Assembly (NCBI GenBank): GCA_019637395.1 | Contig: JAHBVR010000011.1 | Location: 124,001 to 188,000, forward strand | DNA length: 64,000 nucleotides | Origin: Vulcanimicrobiota bacterium | GTDB taxonomy: Bacteria > Vulcanimicrobiota > Xenobia > Xenobiales > JADMJV01 | Reading direction: 5' to 3' | Part shown: positions 53,289 through 61,254 of the stretch, piece after piece | Position numbering within the stretch: position 1 is the stretch's first letter | Layout of the letters: each line of letters opens with the position of its first letter | The notes under the pieces: generated by a model | Databases searched by the model: none | What the model saw: the letters and a program-made list of their open reading frames with translations, nothing else | Told to the model about the DNA's origin: nothing | Translations under genes and position numbers: made by a program

Positions 53289-54624
53289 CCTTTCCCTTCT
53301 CGATATCGAAGGCGTCGATCTCCAGGTCCCACCAGCGATGCATGTCCAGATTGTCCAGGGTGACGCGGGTGACGCGTGCGCTGAGAATGACCTGGCCTTT
53401 GGGTATGCGCCGGGCCAACTGCAGCTCGAGGCGCTCGCGCAAAGAGCGCTGCCATTCGCCGACCTGGCCGCGCGGCAGGCGCATCCAGCGCATATCCAGC
53501 AGGTAGCTCTGCAGCAGCAAACCGCGCATACCCGGCGGGTAGGCCCTGGCAAGGGGTTTGCCATCCAGGGTGGCCCGATCTTGCACCACGAAATTGAAGC
53601 GGTCGATCCAGTCAAAAAGGTGATATTCCTGGGACATCCCCAGCGACCACTGCAGGGCGAAACCCAATCCGTAAGCCTCTCCCAGGCCCGGCACCCCTTC
53701 GCTCATGGCCAGCGCGATGCAGGCCACCACCACGGCCGCGTAGCGGGTAGCCAACCGCCGCGCCAGCGACAGCGAGGAGCGGGCCCAGCCGAAATAAAGG
53801 GCCAGATCCTCACGCAACACGATCACCCAGCAAAGCAGCCAGCACAGGTTGGCGTAAGTGACTCCGATGGTCGAAATGATGCCCAGATGCAGGCAGCAGG
53901 CTCCCAGCAAACCCAGCAGACGCAGCTTATTGCCGGGTTTCAGAAAAAACACCAGCGGCAGGCTGCATTCCAGCACCAGGGCGCCGTAATTCAAGGCTTT
54001 CAGGAAGGGAAGGGCCTCGATTCCCCACCAACCGGCGGTGCGGCTGATATTGAGCTGCAGAGCCACGTAGAGCGCCACCCCTTGGAGCCAGTAGCTGGAA
54101 GTCAACTTGGTGAGACCGGTTACCCAGTAAGCCAGCCCGAGGTTGACCACAAAGACCCGGCACACCCCGCCAGGAACGCACCGCTGCCTCCAGGCGGACC
54201 AATCCCAGGGGCGCTTCCACCACACCAGCGTGGTCCCGGTGGGCAGCAACATGCACCAGAACAGGCCCAGGTGAATGGAACTATCGTCCAGGTAACCGAC
54301 GGGAAAATTCCAGCGGAAGTGCGAGGTGGCTACCAGCCAGGCCCAAAAAGCGCAAATCCGTGGCCGCCAGCCCAACAAGACCCCCCCACAGGCCGCCCAG
54401 CCGCTCAGGAAAAGCAGATAGAGAAATCCCTCCGGCATCCAGGGCTGATACAAACTAAGGCGCGCGAACCAGAAGATCCTGCGCACCACTTCGTGATCCA
54501 GGTAGCCGTCCGGCGCCGTATAGAGGCCCCACTCGCCGTTCAATCCCCCAAAGTAAATCAACGCCACCAGTCCGATCACGGTCCGGTAAATATCCACAGG
54601 CAGGGCCGGGGTTTCCCTCTCCAC
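53269..54624 (-). CDS. HTTM-domain membrane protein (vitamin K gamma-carboxylase-like)
   Basis: A 451-residue membrane protein with about eight helices and a C-terminal soluble part. DIYRTVIGLVALIYFGGLNGEW near the N terminus and YLDDSSIHLGLFWCMLLPTG, LQLNISRTAGWWGIEALPF (in parts) match the HTTM (horizontally transferred transmembrane) fold shared with the vitamin K-dependent gamma-glutamyl carboxylase. The C-terminal 110 residues (FNFVVQDRATLDGKPLARAYPP onward) match the usual soluble tail. The active-site Lys of the eukaryotic enzyme cannot be placed confidently. GTG start at 54624. Its end overlaps the radical SAM gene by 20 bp. Confidence 0.75.
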   Translation of the reverse strand: MERETPALPVDIYRTVIGLVALIYFGGLNGEWGLYTAPDGYLDHEVVRRIFWFARLSLYQPWMPEGFLYLLFLSGWAACGGVLLGWRPRICAFWAWLVATSHFRWNFPVGYLDDSSIHLGLFWCMLLPTGTTLVWWKRPWDWSAWRQRCVPGGVCRVFVVNLGLAYWVTGLTKLTSSYWLQGVALYVALQLNISRTAGWWGIEALPFLKALNYGALVLECSLPLVFFLKPGNKLRLLGLLGACCLHLGIISTIGVTYANLCWLLCWVIVLREDLALYFGWARSSLSLARRLATRYAAVVVACIALAMSEGVPGLGEAYGLGFALQWSLGMSQEYHLFDWIDRFNFVVQDRATLDGKPLARAYPPGMRGLLLQSYLLDMRWMRLPRGQVGEWQRSLRERLELQLARRIPKGQVILSARVTRVTLDNLDMHRWWDLEIDAFDIEKGKVTRLRQ

Positions 54625-54776
54625 TCCAGGGGCTTTGTAAAGGGGCTGAGAAGATCCTGGAGGAGCACCGGTTTCGCCGTAGCCGATAACCCATTCATTA
54701 TAGCCGTTAGGGCCGCTCCGGCCCGGGGCGTCATCACCGAAAGCCAGCCTGGCTGATGGATTCAGGAGGATACGAT

Positions 54777-55112
54777 ATGAACGGGGACGAGGCTCCGAAA
54801 AAGTTTAAACTAGCCAGCCAGCGCGAACGGGACGCTCTTGACGAGGGGGTCGAGCGCGTCCTGATAGCGCTCGGACACGAGGGGGCCCTCGTCACGGACG
54901 AGTCGCTCGTCGCCGATTTCTTGGAATCTGGTGGCCAGCCTTATTGCTTTCGTCGGGGCCAGAGCGGACCCTGGCTCGGAATGCCCGGCGACCCCGCTAT
55001 TGATGAAAAGAACAAGCGAATCCTCTCGTCTGTATCCGCGGAACTCGGCGTTCCGCTAACTCCAGACGATTTTCTCGTCGACGTTGCCCGCCGCTTGTGC
55101 GGGGGCACTTAA
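54777..55112 (+). CDS. Orphan 111-residue protein with atypical codon use
   Basis: The ATG at 54777 follows AGGAGG with 6-7 nt spacing. The protein is soluble and charged, with RERDALDEGVERVLIAL and GVPLTPDDFLVDVARRLCG; it resembles no family I know. Of 13 leucines, seven are CTC and only one CTG, whereas neighbouring genes use mostly CTG. The atypical codon use, the isolated position and the neighbouring Rpn-type nuclease suggest recent acquisition. It could be an immunity- or phage-related small protein. Confidence 0.6.
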   Translation: MNGDEAPKKFKLASQRERDALDEGVERVLIALGHEGALVTDESLVADFLESGGQPYCFRRGQSGPWLGMPGDPAIDEKNKRILSSVSAELGVPLTPDDFLVDVARRLCGGT

Positions 55113-55120
55113 AAGCGTTT

Positions 55121-55138
55121 GGGCTATCGGCACAGCCC
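55121..55138 (+). terminator. Hairpin after the orphan 111-residue gene
   Basis: GGGCT (55121-55125) and AGCCC (55134-55138) form a 5-bp stem 8 bp after the stop. No T-run follows, so termination is only possible. The word TGGGCTATC occurs here and again at about 55197. Confidence 0.35.
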
Positions 55139-55201
55139 GAGTCAATAGCCAGACAGGACCGGAGCCAGATCAGGCTGCTTCCTACCCCGAAGCGGTCTGG
55201 G

Positions 55202-56119
55202 CTATCCCAAATGACTCTCGAATTCCGCCAGGTTGAAGCAGGTGCCGGCGACCACGACCAGGCGGGCCAATTCGGCTTCATCCCGACAATACTCAAGTCG
55301 CGTCCAGGCGGAGCGAGAAGCTTCACCGAAACGCTTTTCGAGAAGGAGCCGCAGAGCGTCCGCCAGGCCCTCGGCTCGCCCCTCGGCCAGCCCCTTGAGC
55401 AGTCCTTTTCTCTCCCAACTGGTCATCACATCTTGCATACTCGCTCTCTCCTCTGGCCCCAGTTCAGAAATTCTGTCATCGAGTTCCAACTCCTCAGACT
55501 CGGATAAATTCAGGTAAGCATCGATAAACTTCGACGCAACCTCGATTTTCCTTGAATCGAGTCGATGCGACACCAACAGGCGCAGGCATTCCCACTTGAC
55601 CTGGATACGCTCCGGGGGGTCGATGTGCATTCGAGCCATTAGAGCGCAAGCGACCGGATTGGGGTGACGGATGAAGTCGCGCCAGTTCAGGCGATTCAGT
55701 TGCACGGTCCGGAAACGGAAATTCACCACGATACGACCGGCGATCCGCTGGCGATAGCAACTGGGCCCAAGTCGGCGAGGCCGAGGGTACGAATAAATCA
55801 TCACCGGATAGACCGGCATTCCCAGATCCTCGTGGAGCCGGGAGTAGTAGAAGAACATGATGCGCGCGCACTGACGGCGCGGCTGGGCATCGTGCTCGAA
55901 ATGCACAATCAACGCAGCTTCCGTTCCGCGCACGCGACCGCGGGCCACCATGTCAGCTCGACGTCCGCGGCGACGGCGGCCTGGATAGAGTTCCTTGTCG
56001 ATCAGATGCAAACTGCCCGGCTCGAGATATTGGGCCATCTCAGGCACGAACAGTTGGACAAAGTCTTCCAGGAACAAGGTCAGCAGTTCTTTGAAGAGGG
56101 AGTCATGAGGCAGTGTCAT
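55202..56119 (-). CDS. Rpn-family PD-(D/E)XK nuclease / putative transposase
   Basis: A 305-residue protein of the recombination-promoting nuclease/putative transposase family. The start HDSLFKELLTLFLEDFVQLF and the core RRADMVARGRVRGTEAALIVHFEHDAQ fit the PD-(D/E)XK pattern: Asp in ADMVA and Glu-x-Gln-like EHDAQ, where EVQAQ is more common. The strand ends with YYSRLHEDLGMPVYPVMIYS. Its C-terminal third is a coiled, Glu/Arg-rich segment with a DUF4351-like tail (LLLEKRFGEASRSAWTRLE). Such genes are often mobile and variable between strains. It lies alone between an orphan gene and the arginine genes. Confidence 0.78.
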   Translation of the reverse strand: MTLPHDSLFKELLTLFLEDFVQLFVPEMAQYLEPGSLHLIDKELYPGRRRRGRRADMVARGRVRGTEAALIVHFEHDAQPRRQCARIMFFYYSRLHEDLGMPVYPVMIYSYPRPRRLGPSCYRQRIAGRIVVNFRFRTVQLNRLNWRDFIRHPNPVACALMARMHIDPPERIQVKWECLRLLVSHRLDSRKIEVASKFIDAYLNLSESEELELDDRISELGPEERASMQDVMTSWERKGLLKGLAEGRAEGLADALRLLLEKRFGEASRSAWTRLEYCRDEAELARLVVVAGTCFNLAEFESHLG

Positions 56120-56272
56120 GGCCTCATTCTGCCGGACGGTTTTCTACCAAATCTCTACCCAATCGGCTGTTCGTTTCAGAACTTCGGCCGCGATGTAAAA
56201 GTTTTCACGGCAGCCGTATATGAAGCTATAGGCATTGTCCCCCTCGTTCGCACAGGAGGCTGATACACGACC

Positions 56273-56296
56273 GTGAAACCGAAACCCAAGATATGA
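56273..56296 (+). promoter_or_regulatory. Possible 7-codon leader peptide coupled to the LOR/SDH gene
   Basis: A GTG at 56273, 13 nt behind AGGAGG (56254-56259), opens MKPKPKI and stops at TGA 56294-56296. That stop overlaps the ATG (56293) of the next gene as ATGA. It would explain why a strong ribosome site lies 33 nt ahead of the annotated start. It might instead be chance. Confidence 0.3.
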
Positions 56297-56775
56297 CTTC
56301 CGCCTTGCTGGAACTGCACGGCCATTTGATCGACTCGCTGATTTTAGCCAAAGTCATCGACCGCATCCAATTGTCCGGCTACAATTACGTGCTCGCTGAC
56401 CTGCGCGTGGGCGCGCGCAAACACGACCTTTCCACCGCTCAAATTCAGGTCTGGACGCCCAGCAGCGAAGACCTGGAGGCCCTGATTCAGGAGCTGAAAG
56501 TCCATGGTGTCCATCTGGTGGCCAATGAAGAAGCCGAATTTGCCACCGTCGTCCAGGCCGGTCTGGCGCCCGAGGCCGCCTACACGCGCCATCTACCTTC
56601 CACCGAAGTGCTCTACAAAGGCCAGTGGACCGAAGTCATGGGCTCCAAAGTCCAGTGGGTGATCGCGTTGCGCTCGGCCGGCCCGGAACTGGTGCGGGCC
56701 AGCGAACTGCTGGAAGGCGATCGGGTGCTGATCGGCCAGCGCGGATTGCGGACGGGAGCCGATCAGCAGCCTTGA
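56293..56775 (+). CDS. LOR/SDH-domain protein (ornithine-metabolism conserved domain)
   Basis: A 160-residue protein that equals the conserved LOR/SDH domain: LELHGHLIDSLILAKVIDRI, DLRVGARKHDLSTAQIQVW and LIQELKVHGVHLV are its blocks. In cyanobacterial ArgZ/AgrE this domain follows the arginine dihydrolase domain and precedes the ornithine cyclodeaminase part in one chain. Here it is a separate gene, placed first and overlapping the dihydrolase-like gene by 4 bp (TTGA). A Rossmann ornithine cyclodeaminase domain is absent. It probably forms a complex with, or regulates, the downstream enzyme. Confidence 0.75.
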   Translation: MTSALLELHGHLIDSLILAKVIDRIQLSGYNYVLADLRVGARKHDLSTAQIQVWTPSSEDLEALIQELKVHGVHLVANEEAEFATVVQAGLAPEAAYTRHLPSTEVLYKGQWTEVMGSKVQWVIALRSAGPELVRASELLEGDRVLIGQRGLRTGADQQP

Positions 56776-57572
56776 AAGCTCACATCCTGATGAGTTCACC
56801 CGACTATTTCGAGGTCTTCTACGCGATCAATCCGTGGATGAAGGGGGACGCCCCCGTCGATCGGGGGCTGGCTATGGAACAATGGCAAAACCTCAAGACC
56901 GCCTTGAAACGCCGGGCCGGAGCCCAGGTGTCCCTGGTCAAGCCGGTCCCCGGCTTACCTGACCTGGTCTTTACCGCCAACGCCGCCTTTGTCCATGGCG
57001 ATCGAGCCATTCTGGCCCACTTCAAGAACGCCGAAAGAAGACCGGAAGAACCCCACTTTCGGGCCAGCCTGGAGGCCCTCGGGTATACCGTGATCGAGCC
57101 TCCGGTCCCCTTCGAGGGCGCCGGTGACGCCCTGATCTATGAAGGTCGATTGGTGCTGGCCGGCTATCGCCAGCGCACCGAAGTCAGCGCCCATCAATTG
57201 ATCAGCCGCACCTTCGATCTACCCGTGCTCAGCCTGGAACTGCACAGCGAACACTTCTACCACGTGGACACCTGCCTGTGCCCGCTGGAAGGCGGCCACC
57301 TGCTCTACTATCCGGGGGCTTTCGACGAATATGGCCTCAAGGTGATCGAAGCCAATGTGCCCGAAGAGAAGCGTCTCACCGTCACCGGCCAGGAGGCTCG
57401 CAACTTCGCCTGCAACGCCGTCCAGGTGGGCCGCTGCGTATTTCTCAACCAGCCCTCGGCCAGGCTCAGCGAGGCTCTCAAGCGGCGGGGCTTCGAGGTG
57501 GTGGGCCTGGATTTGTCCGAGTTCTTGAAGGCCGGCGGCTCGGCCAAGTGTTTGACCTTACGTCTGAACTAA
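56772..57572 (+). CDS. Amidinotransferase/dimethylargininase-fold enzyme, arginine dihydrolase-like
   Basis: A 266-residue pentein-fold guanidine-modifying enzyme. ILMSSPDYFEVFYAINPWMK matches the start of arginine dihydrolases of the ArgZ/AgrE type. Active-site positions are clear: N70 in VFTANAAF, the acidic FEGAGDAL (114-121), H164 in HFYHVDTC and the nucleophile C260 in GGSAKCLTL. It likely hydrolyses arginine to ornithine, CO2 and ammonia, or to citrulline. The TTG at 56772 overlaps the LOR/SDH stop; a later ATG would cut into the conserved start. The nearby symporter may supply or remove an amino acid. Confidence 0.85.
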   Translation: MKAHILMSSPDYFEVFYAINPWMKGDAPVDRGLAMEQWQNLKTALKRRAGAQVSLVKPVPGLPDLVFTANAAFVHGDRAILAHFKNAERRPEEPHFRASLEALGYTVIEPPVPFEGAGDALIYEGRLVLAGYRQRTEVSAHQLISRTFDLPVLSLELHSEHFYHVDTCLCPLEGGHLLYYPGAFDEYGLKVIEANVPEEKRLTVTGQEARNFACNAVQVGRCVFLNQPSARLSEALKRRGFEVVGLDLSEFLKAGGSAKCLTLRLN

Positions 57573-57587
57573 GGCCCGCTGCGCCGA

Positions 57588-58877
57588 CTAACTGAGGGCC
57601 TCGCCCTTATCTTCGTCGGCCTCCAGCATCACCGCCACCACCATGTCGCTCATCACGTTGACACCGGTACGGGCTCGGCCAATCAGCCAATCCACCGGCA
57701 TGATCAGGGGAATGATGCCGGTGACCACGGCTGGCGGTAGACCCGAGGAACCCAGAACCAGCGGCAGCACGATCAGCCCGGCTTCGGGAACGCCGGCCAT
57801 GCCGACGCTGGCCATAATCGAAGCAGCCACGACTCCCAGTTGTTGTGAGAATCCCAGGTCGGTGCTGAGCGCCTGGGCCAGGAAGACCGCGGTCATGCAC
57901 TCATAAATGGTGATGCCGTCGTTGTTGAGGTTGGTGCCCACGCAGGCGGCCAGGCGCGAGGAAGATTCGGAGACGCCCAGTTTCTCGGTCAGACATTTCA
58001 GGGTCACGGGCACGGTGGCCAGGCTGCTATTGCACGACAGACCGGTAAGAGCCGCGTCGGAACAGCCCAGCAGGTACTCCCGCGGCGAACGCCTGCCCCA
58101 GGCCCAGGCGATGAACGGATAGTAGATCAGAGCATGAATGGCCATGGCCAGCAACAAAATTCCCACGAACGGGAAGAGCAACTTGAGCACGGCCAGACCG
58201 TTTCGGCCCACGGCGTCCGCGGTGGCGCCCAGCACCGCGTAAGGAGCCAGCGCCACGACCCACTCCAAAATCTGCACCAACACACGAAAACCGGCATTGG
58301 CCGCCCCCACCAGCGTTTTCACTCCCGGGTCATCGGGCGTCTGTTGCTGCAGGCGGCGCAGAGCCGCTCCCAGCAGCACGCCGGCCAGCACGATGCTGAT
58401 AATCGTGTTCTTGAGCAGGGGTTCAACAAAAGACTCGGGCACGTAGCCGGCCAGGTTGTCGATGGGGTCCAGACTGACATCGGTCACCTGGCGAAGCTCC
58501 TGGTGGGGCACTTCGGCCAGCATCTTATCGAGCTGCCCGCGCCACAGGTTCCCCGGATGAATCAGATTCATCAGCGCCAACCCGATTGTGCAGGCGACCG
58601 CGGCATTCAAGGCGCAGGCCCGGATCAATCGCAGGCCTTGCCGGAGGGTGAACTGGGTGCGCACGAAAGCGTCCACGATGGCCACCAAAATCAGCGGCGC
58701 GGCCAGGGCTTTGAGCAGCTTGATAACCAGCATGCCCAGTTTACCCAGTTGCTCATTGCCCATCCCCAGCAGATAGGGCTCCTTGCCGAACGCCACCCCC
58801 AAAGCGGCACCGCAGGCAGCACCGAGTACGACCTGGACAGAAAGGGGCATCTTTTTTCTGGGGTTAGGCAAGGGCAC
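57588..58877 (-). CDS. Dicarboxylate/amino acid:cation symporter (DAACS, GltP-like)
   Basis: A 429-residue glutamate-transporter fold with eight helices and two hairpins. The first hairpin has the serine-rich SCNSSLATVPVT, followed by a segment with LAACVGTNLNNDGITIYE where the NMDGT motif reads NLNNDG. The later VTGIIPLIMPVDWLIGRARTGVNVMSD closes the substrate site. It imports glutamate, aspartate, dicarboxylates or a neutral amino acid with Na+ or H+. I chose the GTG at 58877; a Met 9 codons later is possible. It diverges from kup and converges with the arginine dihydrolase-like gene, whose stop is 15 bp away. Confidence 0.9.
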   Translation of the reverse strand: MPLPNPRKKMPLSVQVVLGAACGAALGVAFGKEPYLLGMGNEQLGKLGMLVIKLLKALAAPLILVAIVDAFVRTQFTLRQGLRLIRACALNAAVACTIGLALMNLIHPGNLWRGQLDKMLAEVPHQELRQVTDVSLDPIDNLAGYVPESFVEPLLKNTIISIVLAGVLLGAALRRLQQQTPDDPGVKTLVGAANAGFRVLVQILEWVVALAPYAVLGATADAVGRNGLAVLKLLFPFVGILLLAMAIHALIYYPFIAWAWGRRSPREYLLGCSDAALTGLSCNSSLATVPVTLKCLTEKLGVSESSSRLAACVGTNLNNDGITIYECMTAVFLAQALSTDLGFSQQLGVVAASIMASVGMAGVPEAGLIVLPLVLGSSGLPPAVVTGIIPLIMPVDWLIGRARTGVNVMSDMVVAVMLEADEDKGEALS

Positions 58878-58916
58878 ATCCGTTCGTAATGCGGGCTCGG
58901 AGACCTCCCCGGGCAG

Positions 58917-58931
58917 GACCCCGATGGGGTC
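58917..58931. promoter_or_regulatory. Small hairpin in the symporter/kup divergent region
   Basis: GACCCC-GAT-GGGGTC is a perfect 6-bp stem with a 3-nt loop in the 132-bp gap between two divergent transporter genes. It may be an operator dyad or a leader structure. No riboswitch class is recognisable. Confidence 0.35.
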
Positions 58932-59009
58932 AGCCTTTGCTCCTTCAACAGTCCAATCACCAAGAATCTTTATAAAGGAAACCTCAAAGGGACACAGTAA
59001 TCTGGCCCG

Positions 59010-61085
59010 GTGAGTTCGACGACGGATCATCCCGAGTCGGTTCCGCCCGATAAAGCCTCGGATAGCTCCCAGGCAAGCGCGACCGAAAATAACGCCACTT
59101 CTACTGACAGCCCGGCCGAGCCGGTCGAAAATGCCTCACCGCCTCCGCCCGCGCCAACCGTGGATGAAGCCCCGCCTCCTTCCACAGTCCATGTAGACCC
59201 GGCCAAGACCAATGGCCACGGCCATGGCCACGATGGACTGTTGACCCTGGCCATCGGCGCTCTGGGCGTAGTTTTCGGCGATATCGGCACCAGCCCGCTT
59301 TACGCCGTTCGTGAAGCTTTCTCGCACCATATGGAAGTGACGCCCGACAACGTTTTCGGCGTGCTCTCGTTGATCTTCTGGGCCCTCATCATCGTGATCT
59401 GCACGAAGTATCTGGGCTTTGTCATGAAAGCCGACCTCCACGGAGAAGGCGGCGTGCTGGCCCTGACCGTCCAGGTCGCCAACTCGGCTGCTTCCAAGCT
59501 ACGAGCCTATCCATTACTGGTGGCGCTCGGCCTGTTCGGCACCTCACTCCTGTACGGCGACGGTATGATAACCCCGGCTATCTCGGTTCTCTCGGCGGTG
59601 GAAGGCCTGGAGTTTGTCCAACCCGCCCTGGGGCCCTACATCGTGCCCATCACCATCCTCATTCTGATCGTTCTGTTCTCCGCCCAAAAATACGGCACCG
59701 AGGCCGTGGGTAGAGTCTTCGGGCCCATCATGCTGGTCTGGTTCAGCGTGCTGGGCCTGCTGGGCCTCAACCAGGTCGTTCACAACCTGGAAGTGTTCAA
59801 ATCAGTCAACCCTTATTGGGCATTTGCCTTCATTGCCCATCACCAGCACGCCGCTTTCTTCGTGCTGGGCTCGGTCTTTTTGGCGGTCACCGGTGGCGAA
59901 GCCGTTTATGCCGACATGGGCCATTTCGGGCGCTCCCCTATTCGCTGGGCCTGGTTCGCCCTGGTCTTCCCCTGCCTGTTTCTCAACTACATGGGCCAGG
60001 GGGCCCTGATCCTGGCCGATCCGAGGCTGGCCAGCAGTCCCTTTTACAAAATGGTGCCTCCCCAGTTCCTGGTCCTGGTAGTGGTCCTGGCCACCTGCGC
60101 CACCGTCATTGCCAGCCAGGCCCTGATCTCGGGCGCTTTCTCGCTGACCATGCAGGCCGTCCAGATGGGCTTCATTCCTCGCCAAAAAGTGCTGCAAACG
60201 AGCGCCTCGGCCAAGGGCCAGATCTATGTGCCGCTGGTCAACTGGGTGCTGATGCTGGCCTGTATCGCCCTGGTGTTGGGCTTTAAGACCTCCAGCAACC
60301 TGGCCGCCGCCTACGGCATCGCGGTCACCACCACCATGGTCATCGACTCGATTCTCTTCACGGTGTTGACCATCTACGGTTGGAAGTGGGCGCCCTGGAA
60401 AGCCATGAGCATGTGTTTCCTGTTCCTCTCGCTGGAACTGCTCTTCTTCTCCGGCAACGTCATCAAGATTCCCGAGGGGGGTTGGCTACCGCTCACCGTA
60501 GGCGCCATGATCTATCTGGCCATGTCCACCTGGCGGCGGGGCCGCGAGATTCTCGGGGTCGAGATCCGCAAACGCACCATCGCCTTCAGCGACCTCATCA
60601 AGATGATCGAAAACCAGGGAGCTCACCGTGCCCCCGGGACCGCCATCTTTATGTATGGCGACCCCACCCGCACACCGCCGGCGCTGCTTTCCAATTTCAA
60701 ACACAACCGCGTCATTCACGAAAAAGTCCTCTTCGTAGGCGTGCGCATTGTAGACCAGCCCTACCTGTTCTCTTCGCAGCGGACCGAGGTTTCCTCGCTG
60801 GGCCACGGCTTTCATCTGGTACGCTTACAGTTCGGTTTTATGGACAAACTGAACGTGCCGGACGAACTATCACGCGTGGTCGTCGACGGGCTGCCGGTAA
60901 CCCAGGATGCCACCTACTTCCTGGGCAAAGAAACGGTTATTCCACGCGATGAGAAGTATTCGGCCATGCCGATCTGGCGCGAAAATTTGTTTGCTCTGAT
61001 GTCTCGCAACGCCCAGGATGCCACCGCCTTCTTCCACCTCCCTCCCGACCGCGTGGTGGAACTGGGAACCCAGGTGGAAATTTGA
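59010..61085 (+). CDS. kup: Low-affinity potassium transport system protein Kup
   Basis: A 691-residue HAK/KUP/KT potassium-proton symporter. The core begins at about residue 77 with LAIGALGVVFGDIGTSPLYA and has twelve helices, with LLYGDGMITPAISVLSAVEG and TGGEAVYADMGHFG as further family blocks. The C-terminal cytoplasmic domain (about 500-691) is complete. The first 76 residues are a disordered Ser/Pro/Glu-rich extension ending in a His-rich GHGHGHD, longer than usual. The GTG at 59010 has only a weak ribosome site; a later start inside the extension is possible. Confidence 0.93.
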   Translation: MSSTTDHPESVPPDKASDSSQASATENNATSTDSPAEPVENASPPPPAPTVDEAPPPSTVHVDPAKTNGHGHGHDGLLTLAIGALGVVFGDIGTSPLYAVREAFSHHMEVTPDNVFGVLSLIFWALIIVICTKYLGFVMKADLHGEGGVLALTVQVANSAASKLRAYPLLVALGLFGTSLLYGDGMITPAISVLSAVEGLEFVQPALGPYIVPITILILIVLFSAQKYGTEAVGRVFGPIMLVWFSVLGLLGLNQVVHNLEVFKSVNPYWAFAFIAHHQHAAFFVLGSVFLAVTGGEAVYADMGHFGRSPIRWAWFALVFPCLFLNYMGQGALILADPRLASSPFYKMVPPQFLVLVVVLATCATVIASQALISGAFSLTMQAVQMGFIPRQKVLQTSASAKGQIYVPLVNWVLMLACIALVLGFKTSSNLAAAYGIAVTTTMVIDSILFTVLTIYGWKWAPWKAMSMCFLFLSLELLFFSGNVIKIPEGGWLPLTVGAMIYLAMSTWRRGREILGVEIRKRTIAFSDLIKMIENQGAHRAPGTAIFMYGDPTRTPPALLSNFKHNRVIHEKVLFVGVRIVDQPYLFSSQRTEVSSLGHGFHLVRLQFGFMDKLNVPDELSRVVVDGLPVTQDATYFLGKETVIPRDEKYSAMPIWRENLFALMSRNAQDATAFFHLPPDRVVELGTQVEI

Positions 61086-61131
61086 CAATTCCTACTAAGA
61101 GGGTGGGAATTCGGTTTAGAAGGTAACGAAT

Positions 61132-61181
61132 AGCGGGTAGCAGTTATCTGCTCTACCCGCTGGCCCAACTTGTTCGGGCCA
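61132..61181 (+). terminator. Two adjacent stem-loops after kup
   Basis: AGCGGGTAG-CAG-TTAT-CTG-CT-CTACCCGCT (61132-61161) is a 12-bp stem with a 2-nt bulge. TGGCCC (61161-61166) with GGGCCA (61176-61181) forms a second stem. They end 10 bp before the suf promoter elements. No T-run follows either, but the strength and place suggest kup termination or insulation. Confidence 0.55.
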
Positions 61182-61190
61182 GCCATAAAA

Positions 61191-61222
61191 CTTGACACCA
61201 GCCGTCAAGTATCTTACCTTGA
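61191..61222 (+). promoter_or_regulatory. Candidate promoter and Rrf2 operator for the suf operon
   Basis: TTGACA (61192-61197) is a consensus -35; TACCTT (61215-61220), 17 bp on, is a weaker -10. The -35 lies inside a perfect inverted repeat CTTGAC-N7-GTCAAG (61191-61209). The right half also pairs with a third element as TCAAG-N8-CTTGA (61205-61222). Three half-sites of CTTGA type therefore cover -35 to -10, as expected for autorepression by the Rrf2 protein encoded 33 bp downstream. Confidence 0.6.
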
Positions 61223-61254
61223 GGCCGGTTTTCGAAAGAAAGAGGATTTCTGGT

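Noticed and set aside
58880-59009. Possible riboswitch (for example c-di-AMP type) in front of kup
   Set aside because: Only a 6-bp hairpin is visible and none of the conserved ydaO/kimA-type blocks are present.
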